Of a stretch of 64,000 nt of DNA, positions 22,401-31,933 are shown piece by piece. Position 1 is the stretch's first letter, and each line of letters begins with the position of its first letter. Below the pieces are notes generated by a model. That model did no database searches. It was not told the origin of the DNA and worked only from the letters and a program-made list of their open reading frames with translations. Source of the stretch: Chaetoceros tenuissimus (Eukaryota > Bacillariophyta > Thalassiosirophyceae > Chaetocerotales > Chaetocerotaceae); assembly GCA_021927905.1 (NCBI GenBank), contig BLLK01000020.1, forward strand, positions 2,294,001 through 2,358,000, given 5' to 3'. Both the position numbers and the translations under genes were made by a program.

Positions 22401-22874
22401 AATGACATATCTTCTACAAACAGGAATAGAGCTGAAGTTAGGGATGAATTTACAGCAAAAAAGAAAGACTTCAAAAGTCAGAGTTCCTTACCACTTACTA
22501 CCGTTGAAATAGGAGAAGCTGAGGAAGATATGAGTCCGTACATAACGGGAGGGAAAAGCAATGAATATAAACCAATAAGATTTTCACCAAAACGCGGTCA
22601 TGAGGTGAAGTCTGCAATTTCGCCTATTTCTGCGCCAGAGTTAGATGGGATCGTAAACAACTCTTCCAAATCGATCATTAGTAACCCCTTGGTGACACCA
22701 TCTATTATTGACAGCATACAAAGAGAACAATTATCGGTTCCTTCTTTAGTGATGTCCTCAAGCAGCATGAGCGATAGTGTCGACTTGGCAACAATTCGGG
22801 AACAATTGAGGCAATTGGATGTTTTGACCAAAACATGGAAGGAGAAGCAACCTGGAGATTCTCCTTCAAGATGA
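19425..22874 (+). CDS. Divergent kinesin motor protein
   Basis: A 1149-residue single-exon protein. The N-terminal motor (about residues 30-415) begins INVFLRLRPMN. The P-loop is GQSQSGKS at 120-127 (canonical GQTGSGKT). The switch I region reads QTDLGRSHS instead of NxxSSRSHS, and switch II reads IADTGGNE instead of LVDLAGSE. ALGGNSHCSFI and TLNTLRFGKRLLSI match the end of kinesin motors. Coiled coils follow (about 510-610, 805-960), interrupted by Ser-rich linkers. The N-terminal motor implies plus-end transport if active. The altered switch residues suggest weak or absent ATP hydrolysis. I cannot place it in a numbered kinesin family. Confidence 0.85.
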   Translation: MENDIGSRRQGRGTNDARDGTAGDSTMMSGGEKINVFLRLRPMNKVELSSRSKRCIEVHEQGNGLKQEITVHSQLDGEHDFSFSQIFDEKDSERRVYNDVVAPLATKFIQGENCTLVCFGQSQSGKSTLLLGRKSSKTDKTISQSQNGSSANASISLGSSISDEKDGLIARLAYDIFDRMKGSPSTIEFSVKLSYIEIYLEMIRDLLVPSKRYLKILEDDEIDEEYDLKRSPTPKIEGLSHISCIDANDLIKLVNRANAFRLVRDEKNQTDLGRSHSILMIDITQKNIVNDETTTSTFMIADTGGNEVDGSKDKARSLLTTPHSLQLETALAGKSHSALKTVVKSLESSASTDYGISRIPKTQFLESKLTTMLAEALGGNSHCSFILAASPASLNVTHTLNTLRFGKRLLSITNYPTINIEPSPRECAIELEKSKKIQSDLLRLMKKVTEEVQNLKGKESDVPIADDIWKSLNDLCLNNKYAVETIIKDDINVSDNVSSADQLEIERGKIKKLKEKLADIRDAKNMAQNAVDMLQGECLFLRKESDEVLQAKKKNTIDLIEAQNDIQMLTQKKLEAEHKLSTSRFREIEAVRFLRQYRNFHRQLVESMTVNRSENEIPPFNVDDLVDIDQFLKDAGFIEGNEVGKLAKIDEYQPSDEALMKSTKFAEFHRKISPVQPSLKNSPPSSRYSSSGGSSSEISSLTTNQTPSSKSSSIIQLEEARNRLNNAIQNQSSPANSNEVNSTIDTVSTLTIPSDFPVDFHLSTPGLSLDPNELDSKNNENQTRQTGSTNIEDLLRKANEKVSSMRPPRGGSTSNPYEKKQLTPADMLVDARLEKAQKELIEMTKRCLNLQNRLNNQIDENSESSKKMIANQQLTADVTGLESGIKTKSPDLDEVILKLKELDLVNKSYSDRLKNRDQHITYLEQSLRSLQDKHWRSVNTQIEDEKRLRDEIEEKTNVIESLVTKIWQEGNAEVPIQSRITVPFQGSKVEERNDISSTNRNRAEVRDEFTAKKKDFKSQSSLPLTTVEIGEAEEDMSPYITGGKSNEYKPIRFSPKRGHEVKSAISPISAPELDGIVNNSSKSIISNPLVTPSIIDSIQREQLSVPSLVMSSSSMSDSVDLATIREQLRQLDVLTKTWKEKQPGDSPSR

Positions 22875-23262
22875 AGTCAATAGAGTAAAATTTACATATT
22901 TTTGTTTTGATATGTACTTTTCCACGCACGCACAAAAGCAATAAAATGATTTTTTGTTGAAATGAATGTTTCTTTTGCTACACTTCTCAAAGCTTCATTC
23001 ATCCTACTATTTTAGATATTGTTGTCATAGTCCGTCTTTTCTGAAGCTCGTGCAAAGTGCAAAACCAACGCATGTCATCATCCTCACCAGCAGCCTTTCA
23101 CTTGCTTTGGACTTTTCATTTTTGACAACAACACAACAACATCATCGGCAATTCGCACTTTTCTTTCATTCTTGAAAAATAGATTCATTCCTCTTGCGAG
23201 GTATTTTGATCCAGTTTCAAGCAAATGCAATAGTCTAAGAGGCTAATATCTAAGAAGCCAAT
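22875..23262. other. Intergenic
   Basis: A 388-bp spacer between the kinesin stop and the next gene. An AT-rich 3' flank is followed by a 5' flank without recognisable elements. No credible ORF. Confidence 0.35.
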
Positions 23263-24227
23263 ATGATAGGCAGTGAAATCAAATTTTCTGATGACTCTGC
23301 ACAGAAAGATTCAAGAAGAAGGAGTTGTTGGACTCCAAAATCCAATTCCGAATTTTGGCTAACAATCATCTGGATTGTAGTAATACCTCTCGCTGGCATC
23401 ATCACCGGAATGGTAAGTTTCATCCTGATTACGTGGATAATTTGCAATACTAGCCATCTAATATCCTAACTCAATACCTATGCTCTCCCTCCAGGTCTTC
23501 CTTGGATTAGGTATTCAGAATAGAGAATCTAGCAAAGATTTAGATTCTAGTGTAGACTTTGTTCAGTTAGAAAATAAATGCACAATATCTGAGATTGTAA
23601 GTAGCATCGTATTTCATGTCGATAGCAGTATTTTTGCTGAGTGAGATTTTTGCCATTGCAGTAGATTTTCGTCACTATTCAAACGCTCACAATTTTCTTT
23701 TTCGTAACTTTTGACTGTATTAGACATTTATCAAAACAATCCAAAAGACAGGAGACAAGGGAAAGAAAACAGGCTGTGAAGATGTCTATCAATATTGGTT
23801 CACAGCACTCAATCTACAAGATGAAGATCCAGTATACCAAAACATTACAAACGATACATTCGTCTCGTTTGATAAGCATCAGAAGCGTGACACAAATGAT
23901 TGTAGTAGATCGACGCGTGTAGACCCATTGTTAGAAGTCAATGATGAGGTAGACTGTTGGCGACCAAGTCAGCCCGGTACCGATCTTAATAAATGGTACA
24001 GATGTGGAAATGAAGAATGCATCAAGGTATTCCCACCGGCAGACGATGTAGACAGAGCAAGAAATATCGCCGGATCGCAATACCTCGGTGGAATAATAGC
24101 CTTAAGTGTTAGTTCTGGGATGCTAGTTATTGGAAGTGTCATAACATGGTGGTTACGAAAAAAGTATTATCCCGAAACCATTGCTTCCAATCGGAATCTA
24201 CCTACCGCTAGATTTTTATGGGACTGA
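23263..24227 (+). CDS. Two-span membrane protein with Cys-containing loop, unknown
   Basis: Three exons, 23263-23412, 23495-23596 and 23724-24227, all phase 0, give 251 residues; introns are 82 and 127 nt. A short basic N-terminus (SRRRS) precedes span 1 (LTIIWIVVIPLAGIITGMVF, completed by splicing). A ~140-residue loop with seven cysteines (ENKCTI, KTGCEDVYQYW, CWRPS, WYRCGNEEC) follows, then span 2 (GGIIALSVSSGMLVIGSVITWW) and a basic tail (LRKKYY). The pattern suggests a plasma- or endomembrane protein with an extracytoplasmic disulfide loop. No family is recognised. Splice sites are supported by frame continuity across all three exons. Confidence 0.6.
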
Positions 24228-24667
24228 AAGGGGCTTAAGTAAAGTGCTATTTCTACGACATTTTCTTCAAAACGAAGTTGGTTAGCATTGAAAAACATTG
24301 TATTCCTAATGAAACTATGATAATAGAACCTGCTACAATCAATGATCTGTTTTTATTGACTCTTACCTACTGAAGAAGCAGGATGGATTTGTCATAGGTA
24401 TTTTTTTTATTAGATTTTTCAGCTCAAGTGAGAACCAACTTCGTAGGACTCACCTTCACACAAAAAAAATGTAAAAATCAAGTGATTATTATTTTTTCAT
24501 TTTTTGTATGAGAATCAAATCACTATACATAAATCGATATTATATATATTAAAGAGCATCGTGGAAGTGTTCAATATTAAATTTTGTTGATATATGATTT
24601 TCATAAGCAAAACTCTATAGTGCAGATGTAGTGATAAATATCTTATGCAATTTTCAATGAAATTTTT
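24228..24667. other. Intergenic with a 12-bp inverted repeat
   Basis: ACGAAGTTGGTT at 24272-24283 and its reverse complement at 24433-24444 bound a ~150-bp AT-rich segment just downstream of the two-span protein. No coding potential. It may be a decayed element or 3' UTR structure. Confidence 0.4.
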
Positions 24668-24938
24668 CCTTTCTGCCTTCTGACATACAAAGCAGATGGT
24701 GAAGAATACATTGCCGAGCAGAAAGGAAAAAAATATTTTGTACACCATTTGTATTTTATGATTTTCTATTTTTAATGCAGTCATTGGATTTTTCATACGA
24801 CATCCGTACGTATTGAACATACCTTTTGTTATCCCTAAAGGCAATGGTAGAAAATTTTCACTTTGTCGCACCAACTTCGTACAATAGCCCTCAAACACGA
24901 CTGGACACGACTGGCAATGTAGCGGTAGGTAGAATCTA
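24668..24938. repeat. Dispersed repeat copy 2 (pseudoknot-bearing element)
   Basis: Second copy of the element at 1-263, same orientation. Stem A is unchanged (24668-24676 with 24718-24726). Stem B (24694-24701 with 24743-24750) carries a double substitution that keeps pairing: A34-T76 of copy 1 is G24701-C24743 here. It also has a G-T(U) pair at 24695/24749 where copy 1 has G-C. A 10-bp internal duplication (CACGACTGGA) near 24897-24912 is specific to this copy. The conserved 3' half again includes CCGTACGTATT. The G-U pair is compatible only with an RNA read from the plus strand. No ORF. Confidence 0.8.
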
Positions 24939-25626
24939 ACAGGTGAAACTATTGTATTGTAGTGGAACAACAAATTGAAAATGGGGATAGATTTTCTATC
25001 GAAAGATTAAGTTTTAATAATGTACACAGATAGATGTTGGTACATGGGCTGAAGAATGATAAGTTATTTTCCAATATAATTATATGTACAAAGTGTGAAG
25101 AGAGTAAGAAAACATTGAATAAAGTTGACTATGAATAGAGAAAAGTAAAGCTATTTATTGTTACTAGACTACTTGTGTTTACAAATTTGAGAATAAGAGA
25201 AAAAGTAGTCTATGCTCTACACGTTCTTTTTATAATATGAAAACTGCATTAGCATTTAAAATTCTGGAATTGCCTTCCGCTATTTCTTTTACTAGTGCTA
25301 GAATCATTTTTCATATCCAACAATCCAACAATGGAAAAAATGAATGACATCAAAAAGGCCTGATGAAGACGTGTCTTCAAGTCTTGTTAAAAATGGAGCG
25401 CGCAAGAATGAAACATTTGAAACACAGCACATGGTGAGCCTCTTTGAACTTTGAATGGAGAGTATTATGACGAACAGCAGATCAACTACGAGTCTTAATG
25501 CAATTAATACAAAGAGGCGAGAAGGAACAGTAAAAACTCCTCTCTATATCGATTAGTTCATCCGTTACATCACGCACACAATACAAGTAGGATTCTTGAT
25601 CTCATTCCGCAATCTTCCAACAAACA
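24939..25626. other. Intergenic, 5' flank of the large disordered-protein gene
   Basis: A 688-bp AT-rich spacer with no credible ORF, tRNA or tandem repeat. Presumably promoter and 5' UTR. Confidence 0.35.
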
Positions 25627-28600
25627 ATGGCCACCAACGAACCATTGCATTCTTATCGTTCCTCTAAATATAATCGCGAATACGAACGTCGAGCATCATC
25701 TCCTACTCCTAATAGCTCAAGGCGGGTGACAAGATCACCATCTCCTACTAGATTTCGAAATGATTATTCGAGAAGTCAGCACCCCATTACTCCCAGTCCA
25801 AACAATGATAGATATGCACAAAGTGACATTGGACAACCTTCTAGTAACTTGAATTTTGGAGAAAACTTGAATCAAACTAAAGATGATTTGCAGATTGAAA
25901 AGAAGGAAAACAAATTAAATGTCAAAGAATTGGCCATGAGGCTGAATGGAAATAGTAAGAGCAGCTATAGGCCGCCTTGGTTGAAGCAGAAACAAAAATC
26001 TATGGAGAAAAAAGAGGAAACGAGTAAAGAGCAACTGATGGATGTTCCGGTACATGATGAACCAATATGGTCACCTAGAACGACTGCAACTGCTCTTCAT
26101 AAATCTATTGCTGCAGTTTCACCGGATAAATCACCTATAGAGTCCAGTCCGTCATCTTCGTCTCTGGAAAAGGATGCTTCGGATCCTATTGAGCTGAAGA
26201 AAGCCAAGACTGTTCAGAATGCGGGTATTGATAGCGATTCAAATGAAAGGGGTGTGTTGGGAAAAGCACAATTTTGGAGAAACCAAACAATGAGAAAAAG
26301 ATCATGCTCTCCGAAAAGGGATAGACTTTCTGGTGAAGACAGTAAATTGAGTCATTCCTCACGAGGAAGAAATGTAGATACATCTATTACTCGGGAACGA
26401 TCAAGGTCTATTCGCAAAGCATATGATATACAAAGAAGGATATCAAAATCGCCCATACGTAAGACTAGAGAGAATATAGATAAAGAAGAAAACGAAGCAA
26501 AGAAAAATGAGATTTCGATTGTTTCGACTCCAAGTAGAGTCAAAGAGATCCAGGAAAGGTTCGGAGGCACACCTAGCTCCAAAACGGATAATAGGACATT
26601 TGAGAATGAGAATAAAGATGATTTAGAAAGCGAGGTAAAGAAAAAAGTGATTACTTCTGAACGCGGACGTGTGGATAAAAGTCTTCTTCCTTCTAGAGAA
26701 AGATCTAGATCTATTCGAAAAGCTTATGAAAGACAACAACGTTTATCCAAGTCTCCTGTCCGTTCCAGAGATGTTGTTGGAGACATCAAGTCCAACGAGA
26801 AAAAAGAAAATGAAAGAACGGCTACTGTAAATGAGAGTGTAGACGTGTCGGAATCTGTTATACTTTCTCCTACTAGAATAAGATTGAAAGCTATTCAAGA
26901 AAGATTTGGAGGATCAGTAGAAAGAGCTCCAAAGACAGTATCAAATAACTCCAAAACTTTGGACCATGATGTAAAAGAAGTGAATGACGATCAAAGTGGA
27001 GTTGTCTCAATGGCATCCCAAGAATCTAGTGGCTCGCACAAGATAGAAACTCCAATCGGTCAAAAATCTTCTCCGTTCAAATCTAGAATTGCTCAGTTTT
27101 CAACAGGGTATGCTATCTCTGAAACACCTAGTCGTGGTTTTCATGTATCGAGTCAAATAAGAGCTCCTCGGAGTCAAGATGAAACTAGATCATCAGAAAA
27201 AGTGTCTGAACATGTTGAAAGCAAAAGGGAAGAGTCTATTTCTAGAAATATTGAATCAAATATAATTGAGAAGCGAGTGGCCGAGGATCGATCGAGGGAA
27301 AACACCGGTGTTTTTTCTGAAACTGGGGTGAAAACATTTATCAAACAGTCAGTCGCCTCGGAGAACTTTTTAAATGAAAGAAATGAATCAAATGGATCCA
27401 GAACTAATTTTGTGCAGAAAGCCAAGTACTGGGGTAATAATAAAACGGAATTGGTGGATCCGAACAAGACATCGGTAGCAAATTCCAAATCAGATGAAAC
27501 TAGTTCGCCAAGTTTTCGTCCCAAGATTGATGAGCGAGCACAATCTAGTTCCATCAAGGGCGAATCTCAAAAGTCCTCAGAATCGCAAGCTTATGCAGAC
27601 ATGGATAACCAAGATCAGGGTCGTGCAATAGGGAAAGCAGTAGTGGACAAAGTTGACAATATGAATGACTATGCTCAATACCTCGGTAGGCATAGATCTA
27701 ACAAGAAGAAAGAAATGCCCATGATTGATGACTCTATGGATGTTGATGAACATGAAAACTTCAGCAAACTCATAAAAAATACATTACAATCTTCAAATTG
27801 TAGAAAAAGTGGCGATGGCTCTTTGCTCTCTAGAAATATAGATCACCAAAGTACTGATGAAATTACAGGTCTGCAAGAGAAAAGTTACAATCAAGGCTGT
27901 TCCAATGAACTTCGTCAAAAGCTTGTTTCAAGGCTACCTGATATAGATTTGAGTCCAGATAGAGACAAGATAGAGAAACTTTCTCCTGGACCTCCAAAGA
28001 AAGATTTAAACACAAATTCGAACGTATCGGAGCAAACTCTGGAAGAAACTGCGAATCTTGTGTCAAAGACAGTGAAGAAAATGAGTGTCCCATTACCCTT
28101 GGCAGCTGACAGTAACAAATACCAGGATCAGAAATTAGTGGATTTTGTCACCAATGCACGCTCACAACTTCGTAAAGTGAAAAAAGAAGACGAAAGTGCC
28201 TCGGTAGAACAGAATTTCAAGAAAGACCTTGATCCAGTAAAACTGGTGGAAAGTAGAGATTCTAAACATGTACCTGTGTCTCCTCCTAAGAATAATCTGG
28301 TTAGAACTCACGATACTGTAGAAGAACAAGAACATGAAGAAGAGCGATACCATGAAAATGAAACTATTGTTACAGATACTTCTTCATTTCTCTCGGTTCA
28401 GGAAGTAAAGAAACGCTTGTGGGATGACGGAGAAAAGTTGAAATGGCAAGGTCATAAGAAAGCAGAAATACCTCAACCTCCCAAATCTGCATTTAGAAAT
28501 AAGTACTATCATGCTGCTGAAGTTGCCCAAAAACAATCTGGATGCAAATCAGCAATGCCAACTGATTTCAAAGAGCAGCGAAGAGGATTGGAGACGATAG

Positions 28601-29763
28601 GAATTCAGCGATCTAAACCAAATGATGATGAAGCTATGAAAAAGTTGATTGCGAAACTTAGTGCTGTGAACCAGAATGATCCAGATGCTGCTTTAGAAGC
28701 CATTAACTCTATCCTCGACCAACATAATCAACAGAATCATTTCAATGCATATTCATCCAAAGAGAGGAATGACGATGATGACTTGCACAAGGTCCCCCCT
28801 CGACGCAGTTCATATAATTGTGGTGAATACGACGACGATGATGATGATGATGATGAATCAACTTCATCTGATGAAGATTCTTCGTACTCTGATGATTCTA
28901 CTGTGAGTTCGATTACGAATCCAACTTATATGAGTGGCTACATGGATATGAGGAAGATTACTTCCAAACACGGGAACCTTCATGTAGGAAATTTGGTACA
29001 CAAACAAAATCCTGGTAAGCTTTCATCTCGACGTCCTGCACCACAGTCTGGAAATGAATTTCAGATGCAACAGTCAAAACTTGCCCCACGACAGCCACTA
29101 GCTATCAGGACTTCAGGTCGGCCACAAGTTGAAGCCCCTAGAGACCTCCAGTCTCATGGGCAGCCAAAGATTAGCCAGCGTATTCAACATCAAGCCCAGC
29201 ACTTCGAGTCTCCTACTAGGAAATTGAAGAAGCATATGGAGCGGGAATCACCGTCAAAGCCCTTGTCTGCTGGTGGGTCAAGTTCACATAATAGAGGCCT
29301 TCTTCACAAATTCAAAAATCTTGGTTCTGATAGTGATAATGAAAAGGAAGACTTTTGTCATCGCCATGAACAAAAATTTGCGCAATGTTTACCTGAATCA
29401 CCTTCGGACCGCCTGAAGAAGCTAGCGAAGAAGATTGATGATAAATCTCCAGCCTGCCGTAGTTCATCACCAAAGAGGTTTCTTTATCCACCCAAACAAG
29501 CATCTGCACAGAGGCAACGGGAGCCTTCAAATCGTACAGCTATGAGTAAAGAAGAAGATGCTGCTTGGGGGAGCGGGAGATATTCCGAGGAAAATTACTT
29601 CGTTTTTGACGGTAATAGATCAAACCAAAAACCTCACCTGAAGGCAAAGAACGATGTTGTATTTGATCCTTTTGAAGCTGATAATTCCAGAAACAATGAT
29701 TTTGCAAATCAAGTTCTTGCTGAAAAATTTGCAATGATGGAAAAGTCGTATAGGCAGCGGTAA
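25627..29763 (+). CDS. Large intrinsically disordered protein with repeated SR and ERFGG modules
   Basis: A 4.1-kb single-exon ORF, 1378 residues, with no known domain. It is Ser/Lys/Arg-rich. A composite module occurs twice: RERSRSIRKAYDIQRRISKSP then VKEIQERFGGTP (about residues 258-318), and RERSRSIRKAYERQQRLSKSP then LKAIQERFGGS (about 357-437). A shorter KAQFWRNQ/KAKYWGNN/RLWDDGEKLKWQ element also recurs. SP dipeptides suggest Cdk/MAPK sites. There is a poly-Asp run (about residue 1075). The C-terminus is more ordered (ENYFVFDGNR... VVFDPFEADN... QVLAEKFAMMEKSYRQR). Scaffold, cytoskeletal or RNA-associated roles are all possible. The open frame over 4 kb makes it a real gene. Confidence 0.7.
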   Translation: MATNEPLHSYRSSKYNREYERRASSPTPNSSRRVTRSPSPTRFRNDYSRSQHPITPSPNNDRYAQSDIGQPSSNLNFGENLNQTKDDLQIEKKENKLNVKELAMRLNGNSKSSYRPPWLKQKQKSMEKKEETSKEQLMDVPVHDEPIWSPRTTATALHKSIAAVSPDKSPIESSPSSSSLEKDASDPIELKKAKTVQNAGIDSDSNERGVLGKAQFWRNQTMRKRSCSPKRDRLSGEDSKLSHSSRGRNVDTSITRERSRSIRKAYDIQRRISKSPIRKTRENIDKEENEAKKNEISIVSTPSRVKEIQERFGGTPSSKTDNRTFENENKDDLESEVKKKVITSERGRVDKSLLPSRERSRSIRKAYERQQRLSKSPVRSRDVVGDIKSNEKKENERTATVNESVDVSESVILSPTRIRLKAIQERFGGSVERAPKTVSNNSKTLDHDVKEVNDDQSGVVSMASQESSGSHKIETPIGQKSSPFKSRIAQFSTGYAISETPSRGFHVSSQIRAPRSQDETRSSEKVSEHVESKREESISRNIESNIIEKRVAEDRSRENTGVFSETGVKTFIKQSVASENFLNERNESNGSRTNFVQKAKYWGNNKTELVDPNKTSVANSKSDETSSPSFRPKIDERAQSSSIKGESQKSSESQAYADMDNQDQGRAIGKAVVDKVDNMNDYAQYLGRHRSNKKKEMPMIDDSMDVDEHENFSKLIKNTLQSSNCRKSGDGSLLSRNIDHQSTDEITGLQEKSYNQGCSNELRQKLVSRLPDIDLSPDRDKIEKLSPGPPKKDLNTNSNVSEQTLEETANLVSKTVKKMSVPLPLAADSNKYQDQKLVDFVTNARSQLRKVKKEDESASVEQNFKKDLDPVKLVESRDSKHVPVSPPKNNLVRTHDTVEEQEHEEERYHENETIVTDTSSFLSVQEVKKRLWDDGEKLKWQGHKKAEIPQPPKSAFRNKYYHAAEVAQKQSGCKSAMPTDFKEQRRGLETIGIQRSKPNDDEAMKKLIAKLSAVNQNDPDAALEAINSILDQHNQQNHFNAYSSKERNDDDDLHKVPPRRSSYNCGEYDDDDDDDDESTSSDEDSSYSDDSTVSSITNPTYMSGYMDMRKITSKHGNLHVGNLVHKQNPGKLSSRRPAPQSGNEFQMQQSKLAPRQPLAIRTSGRPQVEAPRDLQSHGQPKISQRIQHQAQHFESPTRKLKKHMERESPSKPLSAGGSSSHNRGLLHKFKNLGSDSDNEKEDFCHRHEQKFAQCLPESPSDRLKKLAKKIDDKSPACRSSSPKRFLYPPKQASAQRQREPSNRTAMSKEEDAAWGSGRYSEENYFVFDGNRSNQKPHLKAKNDVVFDPFEADNSRNNDFANQVLAEKFAMMEKSYRQR

Positions 29764-29915
29764 TTCTAAGGAAATCAATTATCTTTTCACTTTCACAGCT
29801 CAAGTTGGTACCTGTATGTTTATGTTGGGTATACGAAACAAAATATAAAAGGTTTGAAAAGTAAAGAACAAAACTAAAAGAACTATTTTTTATAACAATC
29901 TAGTACAAGATGCAT

Positions 29916-31933
29916 CTACTGAGGGCATAGTCCACATGCTTTCGGGCAGAATAGTTGCGCTGCTTCTTGTCTGCAAAAACGAATATCCGAAGTCATATCT
30001 GCGCAAGTTCGAAGTGCTTTGAAAAGCCAAATTTCACCTTCTGAATCGCTACAACATTGGCCGCAAGTTTTTGGACAAGAATTTTGAACGAAATCCCACA
30101 CTTGACATGCTCCTGAAAACTCAGAGGAACTCACATCTTCGCAAACTTTACCTTGCCAATTTTCTATCTCGTCGATACTATCTTTACAACTGGGTGTATT
30201 TGCAATGAAAGACTTTTTGTTGATAGAAAATTTATACTTCTTTGAGGCTTCGATCAATGGTCCCTGAAGCATTGCAACTACATCTGCATAGTTTGGATCA
30301 TCGTAAAAATTCAAGATTTCATCTGGATCAACTTCCATGTCAAAAAGCCAAGGAGAAGATGCTGAAAGAATTAGTTTGTAGCGATTTGTAATAGCAGCCA
30401 TCCAGTCTCTTCCTTTCGAGTCAGTGAGAAATCTGATTTGATTTTCATTTTTGGAAATAATTTGATCTCCCAATATTTCGGAACTTGCATCGATACCATG
30501 AGTAGTGGTTTGAGTTGAAATTCCCATTAGTCCCAAGATTGTAGGAAGGAAATCAACTGATGTATAAGGTGTTTCGACCACTTTTCCTGGCTGGATTTTC
30601 GCTGGCCAACGAATAATAAATGGAACTTGTGCTGATGATTTATATGGGACACCTTTATTAACGCGACCGTGCTCTAGCATCTAAGTGTATGATTTGAAGG
30701 CAAAAAGTGAGGCAAAAATGATAAACTATAAGGGATACAGAAAACCCATTGAACTTACCATATCTCCGTGGTCAGAAGTGAAGACGATGACCTAAAGTAA
30801 AATTGAAGAAGGAAGAAAAATATAAGAATGAATGAATGAAATGCTTTGAAAAATAGTGAAAAATATTCGGACTTACTGTATCATCTTTAATGCCTCTACT
30901 CTCGAGGAAATCCAACATTTTTCCTAAGCTATCATCAATTAATTTGATCATACCAAATGTCTGTTGCAAAGCAAAGTTCAGGTTAGAATCAATATCACGA
31001 CTAGATCCTGAAGAATCAGTCAGCATTGAACCCTCGCCTAAATATGCCCACTCGGGGATTCCAGGTTTCCTTGCCCTTGCCATTTCAGCTGTCTTTGGTA
31101 GTTGAAATTGTAAGTTGCTGAACATGGATGCATATGGTTCTCGAACGAAGTTTGGATCGTCTAATCAATAGAATCGTCATTAGATGCTTCATGATATAGA
31201 AGTTGAGCACAAAATCAATTATTCACTTACGAGGATCGGCGATAGAAAGCATCACGGCAAACTTCTTCCCATTCTGTGACTTCTTATCCATAAAATCAAT
31301 TGCCTTTTGAAATAAAAAGTCTGTTGCATAATAATCTTCTTCGTTGCGTCCATTGGATATGAACTTTTGTCTTGCATCCCACTCATATGCAGTGAGATTG
31401 GTTGCAGTTTCCTCGAAGTACTTCCAGTGTCCTCTATTGTATTGATAGTCAATGTCCTGGAAGCCAAATTTTCTGTTGGGATCGCCAAAGTCAGACGTGC
31501 TCAAGCTTTTCCCGTTCAGATGAAATTTTCCGTAATATGCTGACTTGTACTGATCTGATGAAGATATGATTTCCTTTGCAAATGTTCTTATTTTCTTTCT
31601 CAACTTTCCATGATTTTTCCATGAGGATCCAGTAAATTTGGGATATACTCCTGTCATGAAACTTGCCCTTGAAGGGGTACACAGAGGAGTTACAGCATAA
31701 AAGTTATTGAACAGGACTCCTTCCTTTGCAAGGGAATCAATATGAGGAGTATCAACCTTAACTCCTTCGCCCCATGGAAATGCTTGTTCATTTGACATTA
31801 AATCTCGATATGCTCCAATCGTTCGTAGATTGTGTTCATCCGTCATGATGACTATAAGATTAGGAGCATCTTGTTCTTGTGATGTTACAACTGTAGAGCA
31901 CAATAGAGTGCTGAGAAAATACGCCAACTTCAT
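29916..31933 (-). CDS. Secreted sulfatase B, paralogue of sulfatase A
   Basis: Four exons, 31933-31231, 31160-30877, 30791-30759 and 30680-29916, give 594 residues; introns are 70, 85 and 78 nt. Exon 3 is a 33-nt micro-exon encoding VIVFTSDHGDM, the second metal-binding block. Signal peptide, then NLIVIMTDEHN, formylglycine site Cys85 (CTPSRASFMTG, same residue number as in A), YGKFHLNG and DPHDPNFVREPY created by splicing. The C-terminal two six-Cys ShK-like modules (from CKDSID and CSDSEG) match A. The intron after the DPH region is shared with A, and B has one extra intron around the micro-exon. The pair lies ~12 kb apart on opposite strands, so it arose by duplication with inversion or transposition. 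Confidence 0.9.
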
